In this document: positions 7,608 to 14,710 of the stretch, piece after piece
Numbering within the stretch: position 1 is the stretch's first letter
Layout of the letters: the number at the start of each line of letters is the position of its first letter
The notes under the pieces: model-generated
The model's database searches: none
What the model was told of the DNA's origin: nothing
What the model saw: only the letters and a program-made list of their open reading frames with translations
Translations under genes and position numbers: made by a program
Assembly (NCBI GenBank): GCA_002314445.1
Contig: DCFX01000011.1
Coordinates: forward strand, 1-15,361
DNA: 15,361 nucleotides
From: Treponema sp. UBA1793
GTDB taxonomy: Bacteria; Spirochaetota; Spirochaetia; Treponematales; Treponemataceae
Direction of reading: 5' to 3'

Positions 7608-7673
7608 ATGCAGCAGAAAAAACCAGTTTGCAGGCAGCAGCCGCTTTTTGTCTGCATCGCAAGGATTTTATGA
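7608..7673 (+). CDS. Possible 21-codon leader ORF between scpA and scpB
   Basis: ATG 7608 opens a frame for a 21-residue peptide (beginning MQQKKPVCRQ, ending CIARIL) that stops at TGA 7671-7673. AGGGA (7599-7603) is positioned 4 nt upstream as a ribosome binding site, beginning within the scpA stop codon. The stop overlaps the preferred scpB start as ATGA, the arrangement used elsewhere in this cluster for coupled genes. The peptide is basic with two Cys and has no known relatives that I recognise. It may be a real small protein, a device for coupling scpB translation to scpA, or chance. Confidence 0.35.
   Translation: MQQKKPVCRQQPLFVCIARIL
7630..7655 (+). repeat. Inverted repeat ahead of scpB
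   Basis: GCAGGCA (7630-7636) can pair with TGTCTGC (7649-7655), seven pairs including one G-U, around a 12-nt loop. It lies within the possible small ORF and ends 5 nt before the AAGGA ribosome binding site of scpB, so folding could influence access to that site. There is no following T-tract, so it is not a terminator. Weak evidence. Confidence 0.3.
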
Positions 7674-8218
7674 ACATGGAATTGGAAAAGGAAACTGCTC
7701 TCATAGAAACGATACTTTTTCTTGAAAGCGAACCGGTAAGCGAGAAAGCGCTTTCTTCGGTTTCGCAGCTCTCTCCGGAAGTTGTTACGAAATGTCTTAC
7801 TAATTTGAAAGAAAAACTTACGGATGATCCGTCATGCGGCGTTGAGCTGCAGATGATTACGGGCGGTTGGACCCTTGTTCCCAAAAAGGACATCTGGTCG
7901 GTGCTTCGTGAAAAATACGGGGCTAAAAACGAAGGCAGGCTTTCCCGGTCCGCAATGGAAACGCTGTCTATCATCGCATATTCTCAGCCTATTACACGTG
8001 CTGAAATTGAGGCAATCAGAGGTGTGTCTGCAGACAACATGATCCGGCTGCTTTCAGAACGTAATCTTATAAAGGAAGTCGGCAAAAAAGATGTTCCCGG
8101 AAAACCGATACAGTTTGGTACAACAAAAGAATTCCTCAAATTCTTCCGTCTTAACAGCATTGCAGAACTGCCGAAGCTCGACGAAGATGAAGCAGAGAGG
8201 TTTGAACTTGCCCGCTGA
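7670..8218 (+). CDS. scpB: Segregation and condensation protein B (ScpB)
   Basis: The product has 182 residues and is the winged-helix partner of ScpA in the SMC condensin complex. Family motifs: LIETILFLESEPVS near the N-terminus, ETLSIIAYSQPITRAEIEAI followed by RGV, then LLSERNLIKEVG, and GKPIQFGTTKEFLKFF, ending LPKLDEDE. The start is chosen at ATG 7670 (MNMELEKE), 4 nt after AAGGA (7661-7665); ATG 7676 at 10 nt spacing is equally usable and removes two residues. An upstream in-frame TTG at 7628 would add 14 residues unlike the family and lacks a ribosome binding site. The 3' end overlaps the next gene by 11 nt. Confidence 0.94.
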   Translation: MNMELEKETALIETILFLESEPVSEKALSSVSQLSPEVVTKCLTNLKEKLTDDPSCGVELQMITGGWTLVPKKDIWSVLREKYGAKNEGRLSRSAMETLSIIAYSQPITRAEIEAIRGVSADNMIRLLSERNLIKEVGKKDVPGKPIQFGTTKEFLKFFRLNSIAELPKLDEDEAERFELAR

Positions 8219-8963
8219 GTCTATACAGGGCGGCCCTGTACGCCTGCAGGCGTATCTGGCGCGGTGCGGCGTTGCAAGCCGGCGTGCCTCAGAACAGTAT
8301 ATTCTGGCCGGACGGGTTTCCGTCAACGGCAGTATTGTTACGGAACTGGGGACAAAAGTCGTTCCCGGCGATACAGTTCTTGTCGACGGAACGGCTGTTC
8401 AGCCGGAATCGGCAATGCGCTATGTCCTTCTCAATAAACCTGCAGGCTATGTGTGTTCGCTTGCAGATGAGAAAGGACGGCCTGTTGCGGCCGAACTGCT
8501 CAAAGAGTCATATACGGAACGTCTGTACAATGTGGGACGTCTCGATATGTTCAGCACCGGCCTTATCATTTTTACGAACGACGGGGAATTTGCAGCAAAA
8601 CTCTCGCATCCTTCCGCAGAACTTGAAAAAGAATATATAATAGATACAAGCGTTGCCATTCCGCGCAATCTGCCTTCTGATTTTGAAAAGGGCATGCGCA
8701 TAGATGATACGTTTTACAAATGCGTAAAGGCAGAACAGATGAATGCACGCAGGATGAGAATCGTGCTGATAGAAGGAAAGAACCGCGAAATACGCCGCGT
8801 GTTTGAAGCGAACCAGATAGGTATAAAATCTCTGGAACGTGTGCGTATCGGGAATGTGACAGGGGAGGGACTGAGGGTCGGTCAGTTCAGGAATCTGTCA
8901 GAGAGAGAGGTAACTGGGCTGCTTGCGCTCTGCCGCAACACAGTATTGGAGAACACTATATGA
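8208..8963 (+). CDS. RsuA/RluB/E/F-family rRNA pseudouridine synthase
   Basis: The enzyme has 251 residues and converts specific uridines of ribosomal RNA to pseudouridine. An N-terminal S4 RNA-binding domain (RLQAYLARCGVASRR, SVNGSIVTELGTKV) precedes the catalytic domain with YVLLNKPAGYVCS, the active-site motif GRLDMFSTGLIIFTNDG (Asp is the nucleophile), and GKNREIRRVFEA. It could be RluB-like (23S) or RsuA-like (16S); the sequence alone does not settle which, so I give no symbol. The start is inferred to be TTG 8208, because AGAGAGG (8194-8200) lies 7 nt upstream and the S4 domain begins soon after; TTG 8202 is too close to that site. The same frame extends up to an ATG at 8091 but this would overlap scpB by 128 nt. 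The scpB-rlu pairing is common in bacteria. Its stop overlaps the next start (ATGA). Confidence 0.92.
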   Translation: MPAESIQGGPVRLQAYLARCGVASRRASEQYILAGRVSVNGSIVTELGTKVVPGDTVLVDGTAVQPESAMRYVLLNKPAGYVCSLADEKGRPVAAELLKESYTERLYNVGRLDMFSTGLIIFTNDGEFAAKLSHPSAELEKEYIIDTSVAIPRNLPSDFEKGMRIDDTFYKCVKAEQMNARRMRIVLIEGKNREIRRVFEANQIGIKSLERVRIGNVTGEGLRVGQFRNLSEREVTGLLALCRNTVLENTI

Positions 8964-11314
8964 TTATTGCTATTGACGGACCTGCAGGAACAGGGAAAAG
9001 TACGATCGCTGCAATTATTGCAGATAAACTGCATGTAACTTATTTAAACAGCGGCAGCTTTTACCGGGGGCTTACGCTTGCACTGCTTGAAAGCGGGACA
9101 GACCTCCAGGATGAAAAGGCTGTCATTGATTTCTGCAGCAGACAAAAACTTGAGTACAGAAAGTCCCATCTTATTCTTAACGGTAATGATGTCGAAGCCC
9201 GTCTTCATGAAGATGCGGTAAGCGCTCAAGTTGCCCAGATTTCTGCACTCCCTGAAGTCCGTCATATTGTAAACGCCCGGATGCGCGACATTACGCACTC
9301 TCTTGATATTGTATGCGAAGGCCGCGACATGACGACTGTCGTCTTTCCTGATGCAGAGTACAAGTTCTACCTTGACGCATCGCTGGACGTTCAGGCTGAG
9401 CGGCGGTTTAAACAGGGTGTGAGCAGCCTGTCGCTCGGGGAAGTAAAGGAAGCAATCAGAAAACGTGACGAAATCGACAAAAATAAGAAAGAAGGTTCGC
9501 TGAAAATTGCACAGGATGCAGTTTACATAGATACTTCCTCCTTGACGATTGAACAAGTTTGTGAGATAATAGTGAACAAAATTCACATTAAAGGGTCAAC
9601 AATGGAAACACAGGAAGTGGAAAAGGATCAGGTCCGGAACTCCAAGGACAATATCCAGACACAATTAGAAGAATCTCTGAACAGTCTCAATACACCGGAA
9701 AACGGCCAGCTCGTTGATGGAACCGTTATCGCGGTTACAGACGACACTGTATTCATAGATGTCGGCTGTAAGTCAGAGGGAAGAATCTCCAAAGAGGAGT
9801 TCGGTTCAAGCTTACCGAAGGTAGGAGATGCCGTATCAGTAAAGCTTATCAACAAATTCGGAAGAAACGGTCCGGAGATTTCCAAAAAACAGGCAGATGA
9901 AAAGCGTCTGTGGAAGAATGTCAGCCAGGCATTTAAAGAAAAAGTGCCTGTCGACGGAATAATTGACAAAGTCGTAAAGGGCGGTTATGAAGTCGACCTT
10001 GGCGGCGGTATTCATGCATTCCTGCCGATCAGTCAGTCTGACAGCCAGAAAGTAGAGAAACCGGAATCTCTCCTCGGACTTAACGCAAAATTTTATATTG
10101 AGCGGTTGTATTCGGACAATAAAGCTAATGTTGTTGTAAACCGCAGAAAATATCTTGAAGAACAGATCGACGAAGCCCGCGAGAAATTCTTCAGCACCGT
10201 CAAAATCGGCGATACGGTAAAGGGTGCTGTAAAAAGTTTTACCAGTTTCGGCGCATTTATCGATCTCGGCGGATTTGACGGACTGCTTCATATCAACGAT
10301 ATGAGCTGGGGCCATGTTGCACGCCCGAAGGACTTCGTTAAAAAAGGACAGGAAGTTGAACTTAAAGTGATCCGCATGGATGCTGCTGAAAAGCGCATCA
10401 ACCTGTCTCTCAAGCATTTTACTGAAGATCCGTGGATGCACTTTGAAGAAAAATATCACGTCAATGATGTCGTAAAAGGCAAAGTTACAAAACTTACCGA
10501 TTTCGGTGCATTTATTGAACTGGAAGAAGGAATCGAAGGTCTTGTTCACATCAGTGAATTCTCGTGGACAAAGAAAATCAACAAACCGTCTGATATGGTT
10601 AATGTAGACGACATTGTTGAATGCATGATTCTCGGTTACGATATTCAGGCTGGTCGTGTTTCTCTGGGACTGAAGCAGGTTACTGCAAATCCGTGGGACT
10701 CGATTGGTGAAAAATATCCTGTCGGAATGCAGGTAAAAGGTAAAGTTGTAAAACTGACAAATGTAGGTGCTTTCGTTTCCCTTGAAGAGGGAATTGACGG
10801 GTTCCTCCATGCGGAAGACATTTCCTGGACAAAGAAAGTCAAACATCCGGGCAGCGAGCTGCAGGTTGATCAGGAAATTGAAGCTGTAATAGTCGAGAAT
10901 GATGCAGAAAATCACCGTATCAGACTTGGTGTAAAACAGCTTTCCGAAAATCCATGGAAGCAGTTTGCCGCACAGTATAAACCCGGTTCGACACTTGAAG
11001 GTGAAATCACTTCTATTACTGACTTTGGTCTTTTCGTAAAAGCTCCGAACGGCATTGAAGGTCTTGTAAACAAAGCTAACCTGAGCGAAGACCGCGATAT
11101 TCCGTTTGAAGATGTTGTGAAGAACTACAAAGTCGGCGACAAGATTAATGTCTACGTCGTCGATGTTAATACCGAGAAGGAAAAAGTTGCATTCTCAGTA
11201 CGTGAGTTCAAGAAGCAGCAGGAACGCGCTGAGCTTTCTCAGTATATGTCTAAATCTGACGATGACGGTGCATATACGTTCGGCGATTTCTTCAATACGC
11301 AGAAAAAAGACTGA
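8960..11314 (+). CDS. cmk-rpsA: Cytidylate kinase fused to 30S ribosomal protein S1
   Basis: The 784-residue frame encodes two complete proteins. Residues 1 to about 212 are CMP kinase (CMP/dCMP phosphorylation with ATP): P-loop GPAGTGKS (7-14), FYRG, EGRDMTTVVFPDAEYKFYLD (120-139, where many homologues read DGRDxGTVV), and RKRDEID. Residues 249-745 hold six S1 RNA-binding repeats starting near 249, 329, 417, 502, 589 and 676, as in E. coli S1; repeats 3-6 are most alike and each of 3-5 is followed by a (N/D)PW motif. S1 helps mRNA bind the 30S subunit. GGAG (8948-8951) lies 8 nt before the ATG, which overlaps the previous stop. No stop codon separates the halves. At the junction there is a promoter (9542-9570), AAAGGG and in-frame ATG 9602 (Met215), so separate S1 may also be made. 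In many bacteria cmk and rpsA are adjacent separate genes. Confidence 0.95.
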   Translation: MIIAIDGPAGTGKSTIAAIIADKLHVTYLNSGSFYRGLTLALLESGTDLQDEKAVIDFCSRQKLEYRKSHLILNGNDVEARLHEDAVSAQVAQISALPEVRHIVNARMRDITHSLDIVCEGRDMTTVVFPDAEYKFYLDASLDVQAERRFKQGVSSLSLGEVKEAIRKRDEIDKNKKEGSLKIAQDAVYIDTSSLTIEQVCEIIVNKIHIKGSTMETQEVEKDQVRNSKDNIQTQLEESLNSLNTPENGQLVDGTVIAVTDDTVFIDVGCKSEGRISKEEFGSSLPKVGDAVSVKLINKFGRNGPEISKKQADEKRLWKNVSQAFKEKVPVDGIIDKVVKGGYEVDLGGGIHAFLPISQSDSQKVEKPESLLGLNAKFYIERLYSDNKANVVVNRRKYLEEQIDEAREKFFSTVKIGDTVKGAVKSFTSFGAFIDLGGFDGLLHINDMSWGHVARPKDFVKKGQEVELKVIRMDAAEKRINLSLKHFTEDPWMHFEEKYHVNDVVKGKVTKLTDFGAFIELEEGIEGLVHISEFSWTKKINKPSDMVNVDDIVECMILGYDIQAGRVSLGLKQVTANPWDSIGEKYPVGMQVKGKVVKLTNVGAFVSLEEGIDGFLHAEDISWTKKVKHPGSELQVDQEIEAVIVENDAENHRIRLGVKQLSENPWKQFAAQYKPGSTLEGEITSITDFGLFVKAPNGIEGLVNKANLSEDRDIPFEDVVKNYKVGDKINVYVVDVNTEKEKVAFSVREFKKQQERAELSQYMSKSDDDGAYTFGDFFNTQKKD
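9542..9570 (+). promoter_or_regulatory. Internal sigma-70 promoter at the cmk/rpsA junction
   Basis: TTGACG (9542-9547), a 17-bp spacer and GATAAT (9565-9570) lie in the last codons of the kinase domain. Transcription would start near 9577, about 25 nt before the internal ATG of the S1 part. Two near-consensus boxes at ideal spacing just ahead of a ribosome binding site are unlikely to be coincidence but the promoter is untested. Confidence 0.6.
9590..9604 (+). promoter_or_regulatory. rpsA: Internal ribosome binding site and start codon for free S1
   Basis: AAAGGG (9590-9595) is followed after 6 nt by ATG 9602-9604, in frame with the fusion (Met215). Initiation here would give a 570-residue S1 (METQEVEKDQ...) carrying all six S1 repeats, close to the 557 residues of E. 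coli S1. It sits 25-30 nt below the internal promoter. Confidence 0.6.
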
Positions 11315-11332
11315 TTTTATTTGAAGATTACG

Positions 11333-12880
11333 ATGATGGACTCGATTGGTTTAAATGAACTAAAGACTCTCATCGAAATCAACAGCAGAATTAATTCTGA
11401 TTATACAGACATAGACGCATTGCTGGTTTACATTCTTGAATCGGCAATGCGTCTTGTTCAATGTGAGTCGTCATCTCTGCTTTTGGTAAACAAGGGTAAA
11501 GAAACGCTCCGTTTTGCCGTTGCTCTTGGCCCGAAAGGCGACGAAGCTAAGAATATCCCTGTTGGTAAAAACAGTATTGCCGGATGGGTTGCCGCAAACA
11601 GGCAGCCGCTCATATTGAATGATGTTGTCGGCGATTCACGTTTTTCTGATCAGGTTCAGAATAAAACCGGTTATATTACAAAAACGATGATTGCAGTACC
11701 GCTTTCTGTGCGGAATGACTGTATCGGCGTTATTGAGCTGATAAATAAAGCCGGCGGAAGAAATTTCAATGAGCATGATTTTGAAGTTTTGAATATGCTC
11801 TGCAATCAGGCTGCTATTGCATATGAAAATGCTGCCAGTTATCAGTCTGCAAAAGAAAAAATTTCTGTTCTTCAGAATAATTTGTCTTCAGGAAGCGAAT
11901 ATCATCCGTTTATAGCAAAAAGTCCTGCCATTCTTGACCTTATGAAAATGCTGGATGAGATTGCAAAGACGAATTTATCCGTAATAATAACGGGTGAAAG
12001 CGGAGTAGGAAAGGAACTTTTTGCAGAGCAGATTCATTTGAAAAGCGATCGTGCACAAAAACCTTTTATACGTGTGAATTGTGCGGCTCTTGCACCGAAC
12101 CTGTTGGAAAGTGAGCTGTTCGGCCATGTAAAAGGCGCTTTTACAGATGCAAAGACAGACCATAAGGGATATTTTGAAACGGCCGATGGTGGAACTATAT
12201 TTCTTGATGAAATAGCCGAGATGCCGCTCATGCTGCAGGCAAAACTCCTGCGTGTTATACAATCGAAAACGTTCCAGAAGGTCGGTTCCAGTGAGACTAT
12301 CTCTGTCGATGTACGGATTGTTGCCGCGACAAACCGAGACCTTGAACAGATGATGAATGAGCAGAAGTTCAGGAGCGATTTGTATTTCCGGTTAAGCGGA
12401 GTTCCTATTAACGTTCCGCCGCTGAGAGAAAGAAGGGAAGATATTCCGGCCCTTGCTGATTTTTTTATGAAGAAATTCAGTGTTGAAACAAAGAAGAATT
12501 TTAAAGGTTTTTCGCAATCCGCAATGGATGCCCTGAATTCATATTATTGGCCCGGAAATATCCGTGAGCTGGAAAATTCTATCGAAAGGGCATGTGTTCT
12601 TGGAAGGCCGCCTCTTATAAACGCTGTGGATCTCCATATAAATACTACGATGGAAATATCTTCAAGTGATATTATAAAAGATGCAGCGGAGGAATGCGCA
12701 TCGGAAAAGACTGCCGACCGCTCTCTGAAAGAAGCGATGAACCGTTTTAAAAAGGCATATGTGATGCGGATTTTGGAAGAGACCTCGTGGAATAAGACGA
12801 AGGCGGGAAAAATACTTGGCATTCAGCGGACGTACGTGTCGCGTTTGTTAAACGAACTGCACATCCGTGATGAAAAATAG
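11333..12880 (+). CDS. Sigma-54-dependent activator, GAF-AAA+-Fis
   Basis: The product has 515 residues and is an NtrC/FhlA-type enhancer-binding protein that remodels sigma-54 RNA polymerase using ATP. Domains: GAF sensor at about 15-165 (IPVGKNSIAGWVAANRQP; GVIELINKAGG), AAA+ at about 190-420 with Walker A GESGVGKE (221-228), Walker B GGTIFLDEIAEM, and arginine-finger region FRSDLYFRL, PPLRERREDIPAL; a C-terminal Fis helix-turn-helix (NKTKAGKILGIQRTYVSRLL). There is no receiver domain, so control is probably by a small ligand or partner of the GAF domain. The sigma-54 contact loop reads GAFTDA (268-273) instead of GAFTGA. The start is taken as ATG 11333, with GAAGA (11323-11327) upstream; ATG 11336 or TTG 11321 are alternatives. 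It begins 18 nt after rpsA without a visible terminator, so it may be co-transcribed. The target promoters are not evident here. Confidence 0.93.
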   Translation: MMDSIGLNELKTLIEINSRINSDYTDIDALLVYILESAMRLVQCESSSLLLVNKGKETLRFAVALGPKGDEAKNIPVGKNSIAGWVAANRQPLILNDVVGDSRFSDQVQNKTGYITKTMIAVPLSVRNDCIGVIELINKAGGRNFNEHDFEVLNMLCNQAAIAYENAASYQSAKEKISVLQNNLSSGSEYHPFIAKSPAILDLMKMLDEIAKTNLSVIITGESGVGKELFAEQIHLKSDRAQKPFIRVNCAALAPNLLESELFGHVKGAFTDAKTDHKGYFETADGGTIFLDEIAEMPLMLQAKLLRVIQSKTFQKVGSSETISVDVRIVAATNRDLEQMMNEQKFRSDLYFRLSGVPINVPPLRERREDIPALADFFMKKFSVETKKNFKGFSQSAMDALNSYYWPGNIRELENSIERACVLGRPPLINAVDLHINTTMEISSSDIIKDAAEECASEKTADRSLKEAMNRFKKAYVMRILEETSWNKTKAGKILGIQRTYVSRLLNELHIRDEK

Positions 12881-12907
12881 GACAGATAGAAAACAGGAGA
12901 AAATAAA

Positions 12908-13588
12908 ATGGCTGAGAAAAAATTTGAAAATGGTACCGCCGGAGAAAAACTTTCAGGCTATGTGATGCGCCATCGTACCCCGATTATTATTATAACGGCC
13001 GTTATTGTTGCTGCAATAATCGCATACGGAGTATACGTTACGGTAAATTCAAAAATCAACGACAAGGGCATTTCACAGATTGATACGATTGAATATACGC
13101 TGACAAAAGATTCATCTGCTCTTTCGGATACAGATATTGAAGCCCGCCGTGCAGCTGCCATGACCGGAATCACTCCGTATCTCAAAAAGCCGGGAATCGT
13201 CGGTGTCCGGGCAAATATGCTTGCAGCCGAAATTGCCTACGAGCGTAAAGATTATGAAAACGCAAAAGGATACTGGAAAAAAGCTGCATTGAAAGGCGTA
13301 AAATCGTATACAGCACCTCTTGCATATTATAATGAGGCGGTCTGCTGCGAAGAGACCGGCGATCTTGCAAATGCTGTCAAATTGTACGAAAAGGCAGCTG
13401 ATTCGGAAGAATTTATGCTCACTGCGCACGCCCGTTTCAGCGAGGGGCGCGTATATGAAGCACTTGGTGATTATAAGAATGCCGCCGATGCATATAACAA
13501 GCTTAATGATGCTGTACCTGATGACACATGGGCACATCTTGCTAAAACCCGTCTTATTGCGCTGAAAGCTGACGGGAAAACCGAGTAA
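12908..13588 (+). CDS. Membrane-anchored TPR protein, YfgM-like
   Basis: The product has 226 residues. A short basic N-terminus is followed by one membrane segment at about 25-45 (PIIIITAVIVAAIIAYGVYV), then a domain of TPR repeats: LAAEIAYERKDYENAKGYWK, AVCCEETGDLANAVKLYEKA, GRVYEALGDYKNAADAYNKL. This N-in anchor plus C-terminal TPR layout and length resemble YfgM, the ancillary SecYEG subunit that hands exported proteins to periplasmic chaperones; the similarity is architectural and I am not certain of the family. AGGAG (12895-12899) is 8 nt before the ATG. It follows the sigma-54 activator by 27 nt and probably ends the recA cluster: 30 nt separate it from the lipoprotein gene. Confidence 0.88.
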   Translation: MAEKKFENGTAGEKLSGYVMRHRTPIIIITAVIVAAIIAYGVYVTVNSKINDKGISQIDTIEYTLTKDSSALSDTDIEARRAAAMTGITPYLKKPGIVGVRANMLAAEIAYERKDYENAKGYWKKAALKGVKSYTAPLAYYNEAVCCEETGDLANAVKLYEKAADSEEFMLTAHARFSEGRVYEALGDYKNAADAYNKLNDAVPDDTWAHLAKTRLIALKADGKTE

Positions 13589-13606
13589 CCCGGATACGGG
13601 CAGATT

Positions 13607-13615
13607 TGTTATAGT
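13607..13615 (+). promoter_or_regulatory. Possible extended -10 element before the lipoprotein gene
   Basis: TGTTATAGT fits the extended -10 pattern TGnTATAnT. However, it ends only 3 nt before the ATG at 13619, so transcription from it would start inside the first codons, and no -35 is seen at the usual distance. The gene also lacks a Shine-Dalgarno sequence. Either the element is chance or the gene is read from further upstream. Confidence 0.25.
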
Positions 13616-13618
13616 ATC

Positions 13619-14419
13619 ATGAAAACAGACAGAAATACTGCGGTAAAATATGGTGTATATAGTTTTTTTCTACTGACGGTATGCTGCCTGTTTACTTTTT
13701 CCGGCTGCGGACTTGATGAATATTATGTAGTTGAAGCGCCTGTTACTGCCTACAATATACCAGCAGTGACGTCTTCAACCTCCCAGGGCTATGATGTAAA
13801 ATATTTTGATTTTTTAACGCGGGATTCTGCTAATTCGGATTTATCCAGTTCCGGTTTTGATTATCTGGGGACAGCTGTTTATTATAAAATATATAATAAT
13901 TATTCCACGATGAATACGGCGGTAAGTGCTATTACATCGTTGAATTCTTCCACCACGTATTCCGCAGCTGCAGATAAGATGATTGACACATACGGATACA
14001 GGGAATTGAGCACAACAAGCGGAACGCTTTCTCCTCTCATATCGGCCGGTTCAAACGACCGGCGTGTATACATAAGGCTGATGAATTATCAGGACGGCGA
14101 TTATACGGCAAAAATCATTATAGGCTACGATGGCAGTGATTTTACAGGCAGCGGGAATTATGTGCCACTCAGAAACATATCCGGTACGCATTCATTTGAC
14201 TTCGGCCGGACAAGTGAGGATTCCGATCTTAATAAAGTGCCGGTAAACGGCGACAGCGATGTTAATTATTCTTCATCATTTTCCGATGACGACAAAACTG
14301 TCTGGTATGTAGACATGTTTGCGGTAGCTGTCGGCCGCGATACGACATATACGAAATATTACAGCAAAGTGCTTCATCTTGGTTCCATCTCCATAGATAC
14401 ATCGGAAGAAGACAACTGA
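13619..14419 (+). CDS. Putative lipoprotein of unknown function
   Basis: The product has 266 residues. Residues 1-29 form a lipoprotein signal: a basic start (MKTDRNTAVK), a hydrophobic core FFLLTVCCLFTF, then SGC with Cys30 as the lipidation site. The lipobox FSGC is looser than the E. coli consensus, which is usual in spirochetes. The mature part is Ser-, Thr-, Tyr- and Asp-rich with beta character (TYSAAADKMIDTYGYRELST; DRRVYIRLMNYQDGDYTAKI followed by IIGYDGSDF) and no family motif I know. It is probably tethered to an envelope membrane. ATG 13619 is the only credible start before the hydrophobic core but has no Shine-Dalgarno sequence. It lies 30 nt after the TPR gene; a short CCCG-GATA-CGGG inverted repeat (13589-13600) in the gap is too weak to call a terminator. 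Confidence 0.82.
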   Translation: MKTDRNTAVKYGVYSFFLLTVCCLFTFSGCGLDEYYVVEAPVTAYNIPAVTSSTSQGYDVKYFDFLTRDSANSDLSSSGFDYLGTAVYYKIYNNYSTMNTAVSAITSLNSSTTYSAAADKMIDTYGYRELSTTSGTLSPLISAGSNDRRVYIRLMNYQDGDYTAKIIIGYDGSDFTGSGNYVPLRNISGTHSFDFGRTSEDSDLNKVPVNGDSDVNYSSSFSDDDKTVWYVDMFAVAVGRDTTYTKYYSKVLHLGSISIDTSEEDN

Positions 14420-14433
14420 TGTATGCCGGTGAC

Positions 14434-14453
14434 ATTCACCAGTCTGGTGTAAT
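14434..14453. repeat. Short inverted repeat after the lipoprotein gene
   Basis: ATTCACCA (14434-14441) and TGGTGTAAT (14445-14453) pair over eight positions with one bulged T and a 3-nt loop, 15 nt past the lipoprotein stop. GGTG (14428-14431) could pair with the same CACC instead. There is no following T-tract, so it is not a classical terminator; it may protect the 3' end or be chance. Confidence 0.35.
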
Positions 14454-14456
14454 CTG

Positions 14457-14488
14457 TTGCAAAAGAATCGTATTTAGTGTATTATAAT
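14457..14488 (+). promoter_or_regulatory. Promoter of tRNA-Arg
   Basis: TTGCAA (14457-14462) with a 17-bp spacer to TATTAT (14480-14485); a perfect TATAAT overlaps at 14483-14488 but is 20 bp from that -35. Either places the transcription start at about 14491-14495, right at the tRNA 5' end, so little 5' trimming would be needed. Confidence 0.6.
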
Positions 14489-14494
14489 TTCCAC

Positions 14495-14568
14495 GGCGCT
14501 TTAGCTCATCTGGATAGAGCAACTGCCTTCTAAGCAGTAGGTAGGCGGTTCGAGTCCGCCATGCGTCA
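14495..14568 (+). tRNA. tRNA-Arg, anticodon UCU
   Basis: A 74-nt cloverleaf: acceptor GGCGCTT / ATGCGTC, D-stem GCTC/GAGC, anticodon stem ACTGC/GCAGT with loop CTTCTAA, 5-nt variable loop, T-stem GGCGG/CCGCC with loop TTCGAGT, discriminator A at 14568. The anticodon TCT (14529-14531) reads AGA and AGG arginine codons. The acceptor has a G-U pair (2:71) and a U-U mismatch (6:67). CCA is not encoded, so it must be added afterwards. Six T follow at 14574-14579 and may help termination, though no separate hairpin is seen. Confidence 0.95.
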
Positions 14569-14710
14569 GAAAGTTTTTTCAAAAATCGGCATATGTCTTA
14601 TACTAGTCCAGTTTTTTACAAGCTAAGCATTTTCTTTATACCTTAAAACCTGTAAAATTTATGTATTTCTACTCAGTTTCCGTAAGAATGGCCGGTAAAG
14701 GTATGAGCAC

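Noticed and set aside
7628..7669. TTG start for scpB at 7628
   Set aside because: The added 14 residues are unlike ScpB N-termini, there is no ribosome binding site, and AAGGA precedes ATG 7670.
8091..8207. Upstream ATG extending the pseudouridine synthase by 39 residues
   Set aside because: It lies inside scpB with a 128-nt overlap, the extra residues do not resemble the family, and a good ribosome binding site sits before TTG 8208.
9836..10915. Long open frame on the minus strand opposite rpsA
   Set aside because: It is antisense to conserved S1 repeats, has an implausible Phe/Cys-rich composition, and has no start signals; the open frame is a by-product of codon use on the other strand.
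13589..13600. CCCG-GATA-CGGG as terminator of the recA cluster
   Set aside because: Only four base pairs and no convincing T-tract follow.
14446..14461. Sigma-54-like -24/-12 promoter (TGG ... TTGCA) before the tRNA
   Set aside because: The GG-to-GC distance is 11 instead of the required 10, and a sigma-70 promoter explains the tRNA better.
14614..14704. Interlocking inverted repeats TTTTACA/TGTAAAA and ATACCTT/AAGGTAT that could form a pseudoknot
   Set aside because: Seven-base matches are expected by chance in an AT-rich stretch of this length, and the region lies upstream of the marR promoter with no promoter of its own.
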